This document shows, in pieces, positions 54,742 to 63,505 of a stretch of DNA of 64,000 nt. A program made the translations under genes and the position numbers. The DNA lies in assembly GCF_025685625.1 (NCBI RefSeq), contig NZ_JAGSYI010000001.1, positions 2,493,656 to 2,557,655 on the forward strand, in the 5' to 3' direction. Every line of letters starts with the position of its first letter. The stretch's first letter is position 1. This DNA is from Acidicapsa acidisoli. GTDB lineage: Bacteria; Acidobacteriota; Terriglobia; Terriglobales; Acidobacteriaceae. Below the pieces are notes generated by a model. The model was not told where the DNA came from, made no database searches, and saw only the letters and a list, made by a program, of their open reading frames with translations.

Positions 54742-55368
54742 ATGTCCACGCTTCTCCATATCAACTCCAGCCCGCTGTATGGGCGATCCGTCTCGCGTCA
54801 GCTTACCGGTGCGTTTGTTACCCAGTGGAAGTCTTCGTACCCGGATGGAGCCGTCGTCGACCGCGACCTTAACGCAACCCCGATCCCGCCTGTCACCGCT
54901 GAATGGGTGGGCGCTGCCTACACCCCGGAAGAGGCGCGCACTCCACAGCAGAAGGAACTGCTGACGCTTTCGGATGTGCTGCTCACCGAACTTGAGCTGG
55001 CCGATGAGTACGTCTTCGGAGTGCCGATGCATAATTTCGGGGTGCCCTCGGTGCTCAAGCTCTGGATCGACCAGATCGCGCGCGTGGGCCGAACTTTTTC
55101 CTATGCGGATGGAACGCCGAAAGGACTGCTCACAGGCAAGAAGGCGACCTTCATCATCGCGACCGGTGGCATCTATGATGCGCAGACGCAGATGGCCTCT
55201 TTCAACTTTGTCGAGCCATATCTGCGGTCGGTCTTTGGCTTCCTCGGTGTGGTAGATGCAACTTTCCTCACGACCGGCGGAACCGCGGCGCTCAACTACG
55301 GGCAGGACCGCGATGTGTTCTTAGCGCCGCACCTTCAGGTCGTGCAATCGCACGCGCAGTCAATCTAA
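54742..55368 (+). CDS. azoR: FMN-dependent NADH-azoreductase
   Basis: A 208-residue flavodoxin-like enzyme. STLLHINSSPLYGRSVSRQL is the FMN phosphate loop; YVFGVPMHNFGVPSVLKLWIDQIARVGRTFSY and KKATFIIATGGIYD are AzoR signatures. It reduces azo dyes and quinones by two-electron NADH transfer. AGGAGG (54727-54732) is 9 nt before ATG 54742; the frame stays open to 54688 but that part covers the operator. It is followed by a DoxX-like gene after 12 nt, so the two are co-transcribed. Probably induced by a quinone or electrophile through the divergent TetR. Confidence 0.92.
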   Translation: MSTLLHINSSPLYGRSVSRQLTGAFVTQWKSSYPDGAVVDRDLNATPIPPVTAEWVGAAYTPEEARTPQQKELLTLSDVLLTELELADEYVFGVPMHNFGVPSVLKLWIDQIARVGRTFSYADGTPKGLLTGKKATFIIATGGIYDAQTQMASFNFVEPYLRSVFGFLGVVDATFLTTGGTAALNYGQDRDVFLAPHLQVVQSHAQSI

Positions 55369-55380
55369 AGGAGACACCAC

Positions 55381-55773
55381 ATGAAGATAGTTTCTGTCAT
55401 TGCGCGCTATCTGTTGGGGCTGCTGTTTACGGTCTTTGGCCTGAACGGATTTCTGAACTTTATCCACCAGCCGCCGCCGACGAATCCCCTTGCGATACAG
55501 TTCTTTATCGCGATCAGTTCTTCGCATTTTGCCGCGTTCTTCTTTGCCGTGCAATTGATTGGCGGGCTGCTTTTGCTTTCGGGCCTCTTTATACCGCTCG
55601 CGCTCACGCTGTTGGCGGCGGAGCTGTATAACATACTCGCGTTTCATCTGATGTTTGCGCCGGCGAGCATTGCTCCAGCACTGGTAGCGTCCGTGCTCTG
55701 GATATTGGTCTTTCTCCAATATCGCGCAAGCTTCAAGGACGTTCTAGCCGCGAAGCCTGCGATGCAGGAATAG
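55381..55773 (+). CDS. DoxX-like membrane protein
   Basis: A 130-residue protein with four hydrophobic segments (ISVIARYLLGLLFTVFGLN-like start, HFAAFFFAVQLIGGLLLLSG, PLALTLLAAELYNILAF, LVASVLWILVFLQY). The four-helix plan and GLNGFLNF are typical of DoxX/DUF-type membrane proteins that often pair with NAD(P)H or thiol oxidoreductases. AAGGAGA is 8 nt before ATG 55381. It forms a two-gene unit with the azoreductase. Confidence 0.8.
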   Translation: MKIVSVIARYLLGLLFTVFGLNGFLNFIHQPPPTNPLAIQFFIAISSSHFAAFFFAVQLIGGLLLLSGLFIPLALTLLAAELYNILAFHLMFAPASIAPALVASVLWILVFLQYRASFKDVLAAKPAMQE

Positions 55774-55864
55774 TGGCTTCGTATTGACAAAGCCAAGGCC
55801 GTAAGGGTGTCCGGGCTACGTGGAGATGGCTGTAGCTCCTAACAGGAATGGAAAACTAGTTTGT

Positions 55865-56887
55865 ATGAAGAAAATTGGATTCCTCTCATTTGGTCATTGG
55901 ACACCTTCACCGCAGTCGCGAACTCAGTCTGCGGGCGACGCGCTCCTGCAGTCCATCGATCTCGCTGTTGAGGCTGAGCGCCTGGGAATGGACGGAGCCT
56001 ACTTCCGCGTGCATCACTTCGCTCAACAGTTGGCTTCACCATTCCCGCTGCTCGCCGCGGTTGGTGCAAAGACCCGGCGGATTGAAATTGGCACCGCCGT
56101 GATCGACATGCGGTATGAGAATCCTCACTACATGACGGAGGACGCTGGTGCTGCGGATCTCATCGCCGGTGGGCGCCTGCAGTTGGGAATCAGTCGCGGT
56201 TCCCCCGAGCAGGTCATCGATGGTTGGCGCTATTTTGGCTACCGCCCGGTTGAAGGCGAGAACGATGCAGGCATGGGCCGGCGGCACGCCGAAGAATTTC
56301 TCGAGCTGATTTGCGGGAAGGGCTTCGCGCGGCCGAACCCGCGTCCGATGTTTCCCAATCCTCCGGGGCTTCTACGCCTTGAGCCGTACTCCGATGGATT
56401 GCGTGATCGGATCTGGTGGGGGTCTGCTTCCAACGCAACAGCTGCGTGGGCTGCGAAGCTGGGAATGAACCTGCAGACCTCAACTCTCAAATTCGACGAG
56501 ACCGGTGAGCCGCTCCACATCCAGCAAGCCGCGCAGATTCGCTCCTTCCGCGCAGCCTGGAAGGAAGCCGGCCACACGCGGACTCCGCGTATTTCCGTCA
56601 GTCGCAGTATTTTCGCGTTGCTCAACGACCGCGATCGCGCCTATTTCGGACGAGGCTCTCAGGCAGAGGACAAAATCGGTTTCCTTGACGAAACCACACG
56701 GGCCATTTTCGGCCGCAGTTACGCTGCCGAGCCAGATATTCTCATCGAGCAGCTTAGGAAAGACGAGGCAATTGCGGAGGCCGACACCCTATTACTGACC
56801 GTCCCAAACCAGCTTGGTGTTGCCTACAATGTGCATGTTATGGAGGCTATTCTCAACACGGTCGCTCCAACCCTCGGCTGGCGCTAA
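55865..56887 (+). CDS. LLM-class flavin-dependent oxidoreductase
   Basis: A 340-residue luciferase-like monooxygenase family protein: KIGFLSFGHW, AVEAERLGMDGAYFRVHHFAQQLASPFPLLAAVGAKT, RIEIGTAVIDMRYENP, GRLQLGISRGSPEQVIDG. It should use F420 or reduced FMN in a TIM barrel. The start is uncertain: ATG 55865 gives the expected N-terminus but lacks a near ribosome site; GTG 55820 and ATG 55826 are alternatives. It lies about 90 nt after the DoxX-like gene and may belong to the same TetR-controlled unit. Confidence 0.82.
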   Translation: MKKIGFLSFGHWTPSPQSRTQSAGDALLQSIDLAVEAERLGMDGAYFRVHHFAQQLASPFPLLAAVGAKTRRIEIGTAVIDMRYENPHYMTEDAGAADLIAGGRLQLGISRGSPEQVIDGWRYFGYRPVEGENDAGMGRRHAEEFLELICGKGFARPNPRPMFPNPPGLLRLEPYSDGLRDRIWWGSASNATAAWAAKLGMNLQTSTLKFDETGEPLHIQQAAQIRSFRAAWKEAGHTRTPRISVSRSIFALLNDRDRAYFGRGSQAEDKIGFLDETTRAIFGRSYAAEPDILIEQLRKDEAIAEADTLLLTVPNQLGVAYNVHVMEAILNTVAPTLGWR

Positions 56888-57001
56888 ATCCTTGCCCCAT
56901 TCATTGAGTCACGGGATGACTATCGAAAAGCTAACTTACGAGGAGTAAGCTGGCCGGCTGAGTGCATTGGCGCTTTAGCGTGAATCCGTCAGCACTCCCG
57001 T

Positions 57002-58099
57002 TCAGCGAGCACTTTTTGACGTGTGCCTCTTACCTTTTGCGGAAGCAAACACAGGCGCGCAGGTGGACGATCGAACGATCAACTCAGGACGAACACGAAT
57101 GTTCTGCACGCTTTCATCCTTCGCGAGCTTGCGGATAAGGAGTTCCGCCGCAGTCGCACCCATTTCCTGCAATGGCTGGCGAACGGTTGTCAGTGTCGGA
57201 TATGCGATGCTTGCGAACTCGATGTCGTCGAAACCGATGACCGAAACGTCTTCAGGTACTCTGTGGCCGGCTTCTCGTAACGCAGTCATAGCACCGAGGG
57301 CCGAGATGTCATTGAAAGCGACGAGAGCGGTGAACGGCCTGTCGCGACGGAGTAAGTCCTCTGCGGCGATGCGGCCCGCTTCGGTCTGGCGCGTGCCCGG
57401 TTCGAGTCGCTCCAACTGAATCGTAAGACGGTCGTCTACTCGAACGCCAAGGGCTTTGCATGTTGAAAGGACTGCCTCCCAGCGTTCTTGTGTGTCGCCG
57501 CTTCCTTCAGGGCCTTTGATAAACGCGATCTTTCTATGACCAAGGCTCGCGAGGTGATCGATGGCTTTACGAATACCGAATGCATTGTCGATGGAAATCC
57601 GCGTACTCCATATGGGGCAGCGGTCAGTGCAGATCGTCACGGCGGGGATTCCCGGTGATTCGCTCGGGGTTGAGTTGATCAGCAGCAGCCCCTCGACGCC
57701 TCGGTCGCAAAGAGTTTCAATATGGCGTCGGAGAAGTTCCGGCGACCAGAGGTGGGTTGAGACTAAGGATGTGTAACCTGTGCTCAACAGACGGCGCTCG
57801 AAGCCGCTGAGTACCGCGGCCTCGAAACCGTTACCGAAATCGGGCGCAACGACTCCGATCAAATATGTGCGCCTGCTCCCAAGCGAACGAGCGAAATAGT
57901 TGGGGCGATAGCCAAGTTTTTTTGCGGATTCTACGACACGCTGCCGAGTTTCCTCCGGGAAGCGTGTCGCCTCAGGGACGTCGTTGAGAATCATCGAAAT
58001 CGTCGTCCGAGACAGGCCGAGGTGCTCAGCCAACTTTTTCAATGTGATTCGGTGACCCGAATCAGCCCGTGACGCGCGTTGGGAAGCGGTAGATTTCAT
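57002..58099 (-). CDS. LacI-family transcriptional regulator
   Basis: A 365-residue regulator. Helix-turn-helix ITLKKLAEHLGLSRTTISMILND, hinge YRPNYFARSLGSRRTYLIGVV, and a sensor domain (FGIRKAIDHLASLGHRKIAFIKGP, VPEDVSVIGFDDIEFAS, TVRQPLQEMGATAAELLI). Same family as the regulator at 24012 but with different recognition-helix residues (LSRTTISMI against FSTSTVSIV), so a different operator is expected. It diverges from the DUF362 gene; AGTGAACCGGTTTACT at 58187 is the likely site. Confidence 0.93.
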   Translation of the reverse strand: MKSTASQRASRADSGHRITLKKLAEHLGLSRTTISMILNDVPEATRFPEETRQRVVESAKKLGYRPNYFARSLGSRRTYLIGVVAPDFGNGFEAAVLSGFERRLLSTGYTSLVSTHLWSPELLRRHIETLCDRGVEGLLLINSTPSESPGIPAVTICTDRCPIWSTRISIDNAFGIRKAIDHLASLGHRKIAFIKGPEGSGDTQERWEAVLSTCKALGVRVDDRLTIQLERLEPGTRQTEAGRIAAEDLLRRDRPFTALVAFNDISALGAMTALREAGHRVPEDVSVIGFDDIEFASIAYPTLTTVRQPLQEMGATAAELLIRKLAKDESVQNIRVRPELIVRSSTCAPVFASAKGKRHTSKSAR

Positions 58100-58147
58100 A
58101 ACCTCGATTGCATTTAAGGCCAGCGTATCACGTTCGATTCTTTCGCC

Positions 58148-58176
58148 TTGACAATCTTCCTGGCATGAGATTCAAT
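58148..58176 (+). promoter_or_regulatory. Promoter of DUF362 operon
   Basis: TTGACA (58148-58153), 17-nt spacer and TTCAAT (58171-58176, 4/6 to TATAAT), pointing to the plus-strand genes. Transcription should start near 58183, giving a leader of about 390 nt before the DUF362 ATG. Confidence 0.65.
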
Positions 58177-58186
58177 GAGTGCATTT

Positions 58187-58202
58187 AGTGAACCGGTTTA
58201 CT
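58187..58202. promoter_or_regulatory. LacI-type operator AGTGAACCGGTTTACT
   Basis: A palindrome at 14 of 16 positions with a central CCGG, the CG centre typical of LacI-family sites. It begins about 10 nt after the -10 box, overlapping the start of transcription of the DUF362 leader. The divergent LacI protein (57002-58099) is the likely binder. Confidence 0.75.
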
Positions 58203-58428
58203 TAGGCCAGTGGCACGGTTCACTTTGATTGAATGACCACGTATACCGGCCGCGTCTCGGAAGGTCGAGCATCGTGTCCACATCGATCCACAAGATCCGC
58301 CAGCTTTCGCTGCTGATCATTTTGCGAGTTACAGGCGTTGATAGAAGCAGTAGATGAATTCGAGCAACCGAAACCTCATTAATTCGTGCGGTCAAGTTGG
58401 AAGTCGTCTCTTATCCCCTTGCCTCCTC

Positions 58429-58461
58429 GGGGGCGCTCCACCGTGGGCGTCCCCTCTTTTT
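58429..58461 (+). terminator. Terminator-like hairpin inside the DUF362 leader
   Basis: GGGGGCGC (58429-58436), a bulged T, and CC pair with GGGCGTCCCC (58445-58454); the stem has about 10 bp with one G-T pair and is followed by TCTTTTT (58455-58461). It lies between the promoter at 58148 and the gene at 58571, so it may attenuate transcription. Confidence 0.6.
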
Positions 58462-58487
58462 CAGGTCTACGCGCCTGGAGGATAGAA

Positions 58488-58580
58488 ATGCATCGTGGTA
58501 ACTGCATTGCTCGAAGCCGTTCACTAGCATTGACGGAACAAATGATTTCTAAATGGAGGAATCGACGAACATGGAGATAA
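58488..58580 (+). CDS. Candidate 30-codon leader ORF upstream of DUF362 gene
   Basis: ATG 58488 has GGAGGA (58477-58482) 5 nt upstream, the best ribosome site in the leader. The 30-residue frame (begins MHRGNCIARSRS, basic and Ser-rich, ends NRRTWR) stops at 58578-58580, overlapping the DUF362 start (58571) by 10 nt. The arrangement fits translational coupling or attenuation control. There is no homology I can recall. Confidence 0.45.
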   Translation: MHRGNCIARSRSLALTEQMISKWRNRRTWR

Positions 58581-59815
58581 CCCGCAGGCAATTCGCCCTG
58601 TCCATTGCAGCTGCCAGCAGTCTGCCTTCCTCTTTGTTCGAACCCACATCTCCTTTAGGTGCTCCCCGCGGTATCGTTCCCGGCCGGGTTACCTGGGCGC
58701 ACGATCCGGCAGCGGTAACCTGGGATGGGACCGGTTCCTGGTGGACAGACACCAACAATAACCAGTCTGTCATTGACCGCATGGTCTCCCGCTCCATCCG
58801 CAGTCTTACCAACCAAAAAGACGATGTCCAGGCGTGGAGCGCGATGTTTCATCACTTCAATCGCACTCATGGTCGCGGTAACGCAGGCTACAAGGCCGGC
58901 GAAAAGATCGCCATCAAGGCCAATCTCAACAACACGACGGACCATGGAACGATCGACCGTCTGAACTCGTCTCCCCATTTGCTTCTCTCACTCGTTCGGC
59001 AGTTGACCGGTCCAGGAAAAGTACCGCAATCATCGATCACCGTCTTCGATTCCAGCCGGTTCATCCCGGGCAATCTCTACGACAAGATTCACCACGAGTT
59101 TCCAGGCGTCGTGTTCGTGGATCATATCGGAGGCGACGGGCGGCTGAAGGCCGAGTTCAAACCCGATGCGATCCCTTTTTCGATTACAAGCCGCAATGCT
59201 TCGGGACTCGATACCGTGGTAGTCGAAGCTACCTATCTTATAGATGCGGCCCTATTGAAAGGACACGTTAGCTCAGGTGTGACTCTCTGCGCGAAGAATC
59301 TGTTCGGAGCTACAAGCATCAATCCCGACTGGCGCAAGAACGCGCACGATGGCTTCCGTCACAACAACGACGGTTCAGCAAGTTACTCTGCATTCGTCGA
59401 TTACCTTGGGCACAAGGATCTTGGCGAGAAAACCATGCTCTTTATCGTCGACGGGCTCTATGGAAGCGACAACGCAGATGGTCCACCGCAACTCAAATGG
59501 AAGATGGCCCCTTTCAACGATGCCTGGCCGAGCAGCATCTTCATGTCGCTTGACGGCGTTGCCATCGATTCGGTCGGCTTCGACTTTCTCACCTCCGAGT
59601 GGCCCCGTCTCGTGGATATTTCGAATGCCGACAACTATCTGCGCGAAGCCGCTCTTGCAAACGATCCGCCTTCCAAGACTTTCTACGATCCTGAACGCGA
59701 CGGTATCCGATGCCGCAGCCTCGGTGTATTTGAGCATTGGAACAATGCGGCGGAGCGGAAGTACTCGCGCAATCTAGGAAAAGCGAATGGGATCGAGCTA
59801 TTCCAGGTCAGTTGA
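58571..59815 (+). CDS. Tat-exported DUF362 domain protein
   Basis: A 414-residue protein. The N-terminus has a twin-arginine signal (MEITRRQFALSIAAASSLP). The body has AGEKIAIKANLNN, a DUF362-type start (KPN-like Lys), VVEATYLIDAALLKGHVSSGVTLCAKNLFGAT and WPSSIFMSLDGVAIDSVGFDFLTSEWP, the usual pattern of the family, in which many members carry iron-sulfur ligands; here no 4-Cys cluster is visible. ATG 58571 is preferred with GGAGGA at 58555-58560; ATG 58553 is also open. Role not established. It is controlled from the promoter/operator at 58148-58202 and is followed at 22 nt by a secreted protein. Confidence 0.8.
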   Translation: MEITRRQFALSIAAASSLPSSLFEPTSPLGAPRGIVPGRVTWAHDPAAVTWDGTGSWWTDTNNNQSVIDRMVSRSIRSLTNQKDDVQAWSAMFHHFNRTHGRGNAGYKAGEKIAIKANLNNTTDHGTIDRLNSSPHLLLSLVRQLTGPGKVPQSSITVFDSSRFIPGNLYDKIHHEFPGVVFVDHIGGDGRLKAEFKPDAIPFSITSRNASGLDTVVVEATYLIDAALLKGHVSSGVTLCAKNLFGATSINPDWRKNAHDGFRHNNDGSASYSAFVDYLGHKDLGEKTMLFIVDGLYGSDNADGPPQLKWKMAPFNDAWPSSIFMSLDGVAIDSVGFDFLTSEWPRLVDISNADNYLREAALANDPPSKTFYDPERDGIRCRSLGVFEHWNNAAERKYSRNLGKANGIELFQVS

Positions 59816-59837
59816 TCGGCACCAGGAGGAATTGGAG

Positions 59838-60533
59838 ATGAGCCGGAGAGTGTTTGCTATGTGCTTGACTGCCGCATCGATGTTGGCGACAAATGCGTTT
59901 TGCCAGTCATTCTTGAGCCAGTACAAGGGCCTTCCCTATCGCGACACCCGCTATCAAGGCGGTCCACAGAAAATCCCAGGTCGGGTCTTGTGTGCCTACT
60001 ATGATCTGGGTGGCGAAGGAGTCGCATATCACGATACCGACCCGCAGAATCACGGCAGTGGAGAGTTAAATCCGGCCGATGGGACCTACCTCAATGAATT
60101 TCGCATTCATGAGGGGGTGGATACTTCCTATACGAAGTTCGACCGGAAGCCGGACTCAATTGACGACAACCCCTTCGACAAGATTGTTCCTCCTCGAGAC
60201 TTGCCTTACGTCGGTTGGACTGAACCTGGAGAGTGGTTCAACATAACCGTTGACGCGGCGCGCGAGGGAACCTACGATGCAGGCTTTCTTTACACCTCCA
60301 ACCGTGGCGGAACAATCTCAATAGACGTAAATGAAAAAGAAGCAACCGGGCCGCTGCAGGTCCCAACGACATATGACCCTGCAGATCCCGTGGCCTGGCG
60401 TCAGTGGCACCATTGGAACTTGGCTTCGAGTTTCTTCAAGATTCGCCTTAGCAAGGGGAAGAATATCCTTACTGTGCACATCCTGACCGGAGGCAACATG
60501 AATTTGGCCTATTTTGACTTCAAACAGGATTAG
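59838..60533 (+). CDS. Secreted carbohydrate-binding-like protein
   Basis: A 231-residue protein with signal peptide (MSRRVFAMCLTAASMLATNAFCQ). The mature part includes IPGRVLCAYYDLGGEGVAYHDTDPQNH, VGWTEPGEWFNITVDAAREGTYDAGFLYTSNRGGTISIDVN, and SSFFKIRLSKGKNILTVHIL, the layout of CBM6/malectin-like jelly-roll domains seen at the end of glycosidases. It stands alone, without a catalytic domain. GGAG lies just before ATG 59838. With the DUF362 protein and a LacI regulator it points to glycan handling; no glycosidase is present in this block. Confidence 0.7.
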   Translation: MSRRVFAMCLTAASMLATNAFCQSFLSQYKGLPYRDTRYQGGPQKIPGRVLCAYYDLGGEGVAYHDTDPQNHGSGELNPADGTYLNEFRIHEGVDTSYTKFDRKPDSIDDNPFDKIVPPRDLPYVGWTEPGEWFNITVDAAREGTYDAGFLYTSNRGGTISIDVNEKEATGPLQVPTTYDPADPVAWRQWHHWNLASSFFKIRLSKGKNILTVHILTGGNMNLAYFDFKQD

Positions 60534-61148
60534 TTACGAATGTGATGCTAATTGTTACATCTCGGCTTTCACGTTTATGACTGGTTGCAACGACCTTGCC
60601 AGCCTGATAGTCGGAGATCCCCGGCACTCCGCTGCGGCATCCGCTAAACAGACGATGGTGGATCTTGTCAATCGCCATCGAGACCGGCTGCTTGCAGGGG
60701 GCGGTGGACCATCGGCGCTCAACTGTGGCGGCCTTCGCGTCGATTTCGACTACCCCGCTTATATCTGTGAGATTCGCATATACCTTCCCGTCGCCGGCTG
60801 AAGCGCGATATTCCGGCTTGCCGCCACCTGCGGAAATTCTTTCAAGAGATGCTGCTGCTCGGAATGGACAGACAATCAATTTACCAAGCGTGGCTGAAGA
60901 TTCCCTGAAGGAGCAAGACATTTCCCCCCATCTTCAGCGTATCTTCAGATTCGCTCGCTAGAATCACGGTTGGAGTCCCCGGGAGCATCCGGACCATCGC
61001 AGGGCGGTTGAGCAGCTAGCTGGAAGGTTCATTTTCTCCGATTGCCCTTCGCCACGCAGGAAACAGGGTGCCAGGGCAGCAAGCTTCACGACGAGGCCGG
61101 CAGTCGCTAGCAGATACCTATTTTCTATGTGCTGAGGTCCCCTACTGC
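60534..61148. other. Gene-poor region with a decayed gene fragment
   Basis: A 615-nt stretch without an intact gene. It contains a YncE-like remnant on the minus strand (60583-60834). The remainder shows no ribosome site plus frame combination that I can support. Confidence 0.5.
60583..60834 (-). pseudogene. YncE-like beta-propeller fragment
   Basis: The minus-strand translation reads ISAGGGKPEYRASAGDGKVY, then a VVEID blade end, APCKQPVSMAIDKIHHRLFSGCR and QAGKVVAT: one to two blades of the YncE-like family found in acidobacteria (consensus GGKPEF, VYVN, APC...P..LAID...RLF.GCR). The frame continues to 60921 and 60520 but both ends lose similarity, no start or signal peptide is present, and the rest of the propeller is missing. 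It is therefore a relic of a larger secreted protein. Confidence 0.7.
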
Positions 61149-62528
61149 ATGGTGTCCCGTGTTCTGGCAATGGCTTTCTTTTTCTGGATCTTCTCTGGCT
61201 CCCTGTTGGCACAGGCCGCAATTTCTCCGCTTCCATCCGCCTCGCCGCAGCCTCCGTCCGAACCCCACACCATTGCATTGACAATTCCTGCCGGCACCTC
61301 ATTGCAGATAGCCCTCGACAAGGAGGTGCGAGTCCGGAAGGTCGGCGAACCTATCACAGGGCGTGTCATGCAGCCCGTCTATGTCTTCGATCGTCTGGTC
61401 ATTCCTGTGGGCGCGGTCGCAACCGGGAGGATATCGAGGATTGATGCCATTCCGGCCCGCACGCGAGCTCTGAGCGCTCTGAATGCCGATTTCACTCCGT
61501 CTCATAAGGTCGATGTGGAATTCGACGAACTCACTCTGCCGGACGGCCATCCTATCGCCCTGCACGCAACCATCGTTCCCGGGTCGGGGCAGGTCATCCG
61601 GCTCGTGACCGCGGACCAGCACAAAAAGAATGCTGTAAAAGATGCCACTACTCAAAAGATGGATCAGGCTCGCGCTCAGTGGAACAATGCCATGAAGCAG
61701 GTGGAGGCGCCCGGTCGTATGCATCGCTTCATGCGCTATGCTGTGGCGCAGCTTCCAGCGCACCCGCAGTACATCGACGCCGGGACCCTCTACTCAGCGG
61801 AACTGTCGCAGCCACTCGACTTCGGTAGTGAAGTTGTCTACTCCGATAGGCTTTCTGCCATCGGGACCCAGCCCCCGCCCGGAAGCCTTGTTCACGCCGT
61901 CCTGCTGACTCCATTGAACTCGGCCACCACCCCGAAGAGCTTCGATGTGGAAGCAGAGCTTTCACAACCGCTTTTCGACCAGGAGCGCCTGATCCTTCCT
62001 GCCGGAACTCGTCTCCGCGGAGCCGTGCTTCAGGTGCGGCGGGCCAAAAGCCTACATCGCAACGGACAACTGCGCATCTCCTTCCGCGAAGTCGTCCTTC
62101 CGAACGGAGCGGTTCAGCCGGTGGACACCCGACTCCAGGGCGTTCAGTCCGACTCGGCAGACAATGCCCAGCTTGATGCCGAAGGCGGTGTCAAATCTAC
62201 CCCCTCGAAGACCAGATACCTCTCAACCGGCGCGTCCGTGGGTTTGGCCCTGATCGGAAGCGGAGGTCGGAACGACGTCGGAGACGCAAGTCCGATCGCA
62301 GGCGGCGTAACAGGATTCAAGCTCATCGGATTGATCGTAGGCGTCGCCTTTCGTTCTCACACCTACGGCATTCTCATGAGCGCGTACGGCGGGAGCCGGT
62401 CCATCTATAACAACTTTCTCGGAAAGGGACGAGAGATCGTCTTTCCGAAAGACACCGTGATGGAGATCGGCTTCGGCAATAGAACGTCGCTTCCCATGCC
62501 CGGCGTGAACCCGGGAGAAACAAAATGA
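61149..62528 (+). CDS. Secreted protein of unknown function
   Basis: A 459-residue protein; ATG 61149 begins a signal peptide (MVSRVLAMAFFFWIFSGSLLAQ). The frame is open to 61068. The mature part has LTIPAGTSLQIALDKEVRVRKVGEPITGRVMQPVYVFDRLVIPVGAVATGRI and a second copy of the same idea around residues 280-310 (RLILPAGTRLRGAVLQVRRA), a beta-rich pattern similar in outline to TrbI/VirB10-type cores, but I do not assign it to them. A C-terminal hydrophobic segment is near 410-430. Its stop overlaps the VWFA gene start by 4 nt, so they are probably coupled. Confidence 0.65.
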   Translation: MVSRVLAMAFFFWIFSGSLLAQAAISPLPSASPQPPSEPHTIALTIPAGTSLQIALDKEVRVRKVGEPITGRVMQPVYVFDRLVIPVGAVATGRISRIDAIPARTRALSALNADFTPSHKVDVEFDELTLPDGHPIALHATIVPGSGQVIRLVTADQHKKNAVKDATTQKMDQARAQWNNAMKQVEAPGRMHRFMRYAVAQLPAHPQYIDAGTLYSAELSQPLDFGSEVVYSDRLSAIGTQPPPGSLVHAVLLTPLNSATTPKSFDVEAELSQPLFDQERLILPAGTRLRGAVLQVRRAKSLHRNGQLRISFREVVLPNGAVQPVDTRLQGVQSDSADNAQLDAEGGVKSTPSKTRYLSTGASVGLALIGSGGRNDVGDASPIAGGVTGFKLIGLIVGVAFRSHTYGILMSAYGGSRSIYNNFLGKGREIVFPKDTVMEIGFGNRTSLPMPGVNPGETK

Positions 62529-63505
62529 TGAAGGCGTCCCTTCCGTTGGCGTTCTTCACAATTCTGATCGCAGGCTCAACGTCCATGGACGCGCAGAGCG
62601 GCGCGACTGCCATATCAAGTCAGCCTTCCAAGCTTGGCTCATCCGGTCCGTACACGCTGCATGTCAACGCCGAAGAAGTCGTCCTGAACTGCACTGTTCT
62701 CAATGACAAAGGAGAACTCGTCAACGACCTGACCAAGAACAACTTCAAGGTATTCGAAGACAAAACCATCCAGACGATCATCTCTCTGCAGCACCTGGAC
62801 ACTCCTGTTTCGATAGGCCTACTGATCGATGATTCCGGCTCGATGAGCAGCAAGCGAACTGCCGTCTCCTCTGCCGCGCTCGATCTGGTGAAAGCTTCCA
62901 ACCCTCAGGATGAAACCTTCGTCATCAACTTCTCCGACCAGGCTTATCTCGATCAGGATTTCACCTCGGATCTCGACGAGTTACAGAATGGTCTTTCGCA
63001 TTTGAGCCTGTCCGGGGGTACCGCACTCTACGATACTGTCGTGACCGCAGCTGACAAGATGGAGCGATCCGCTACGCGACCCAGGAAGGTGTTGATCGTG
63101 ATTACCGATGGCGATGACAACTCCTCGAAGCTTACCCTGGATGACGCGATTCATCGCGTTCGGGACATGCAGGGTCCGATCATCTACTCCATCGGTCTTC
63201 TCTTTGGGGGCGATCGGTCGCGGCATGCCCGACATGACCTGCAGGCGCTCTCCAGCGAGACAGGTGGGATCGCCTTTTTCCCCGGTTCCCTTAAAGACGT
63301 CGATTCGGTGGCCGCCGAAGTTGCTCGCGATATCCGGAACCAATACGCCATCGCCTATCACTCAGTACGAGCCTCTGCTGGTGGATATCACTCCGTCAAG
63401 GTTGAAGCGCGTGCTCAGGCACAAGGCAGGCTTACTGTTTATACCAGGTCCGGTTACCTCTCAAAGCCTTCCTCGAGCCGCGGTCCAATGGCCGATGAGA
63501 AGTGA
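62525..63505 (+). CDS. VWFA-related acidobacterial protein, secreted
   Basis: A 326-residue protein with signal peptide (MMKASLPLAFFTILIAGSTSMDAQ). LNCTVLNDKGELVNDLTKNNFKVFEDK is the N-terminal region typical of the VWFA-related acidobacterial family, followed by a von Willebrand A fold with the MIDAS DDSGSMS (Asp102, Ser104, Ser106), SLSGGTALYDTV (Thr of the second loop) and VLIVITDGDDNSS (third Asp). A metal-ion-dependent protein-binding role outside the cytoplasm is expected; the partner is unknown. ATGA overlap with the upstream gene indicates an operon. Confidence 0.92.
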   Translation: MMKASLPLAFFTILIAGSTSMDAQSGATAISSQPSKLGSSGPYTLHVNAEEVVLNCTVLNDKGELVNDLTKNNFKVFEDKTIQTIISLQHLDTPVSIGLLIDDSGSMSSKRTAVSSAALDLVKASNPQDETFVINFSDQAYLDQDFTSDLDELQNGLSHLSLSGGTALYDTVVTAADKMERSATRPRKVLIVITDGDDNSSKLTLDDAIHRVRDMQGPIIYSIGLLFGGDRSRHARHDLQALSSETGGIAFFPGSLKDVDSVAAEVARDIRNQYAIAYHSVRASAGGYHSVKVEARAQAQGRLTVYTRSGYLSKPSSSRGPMADEK

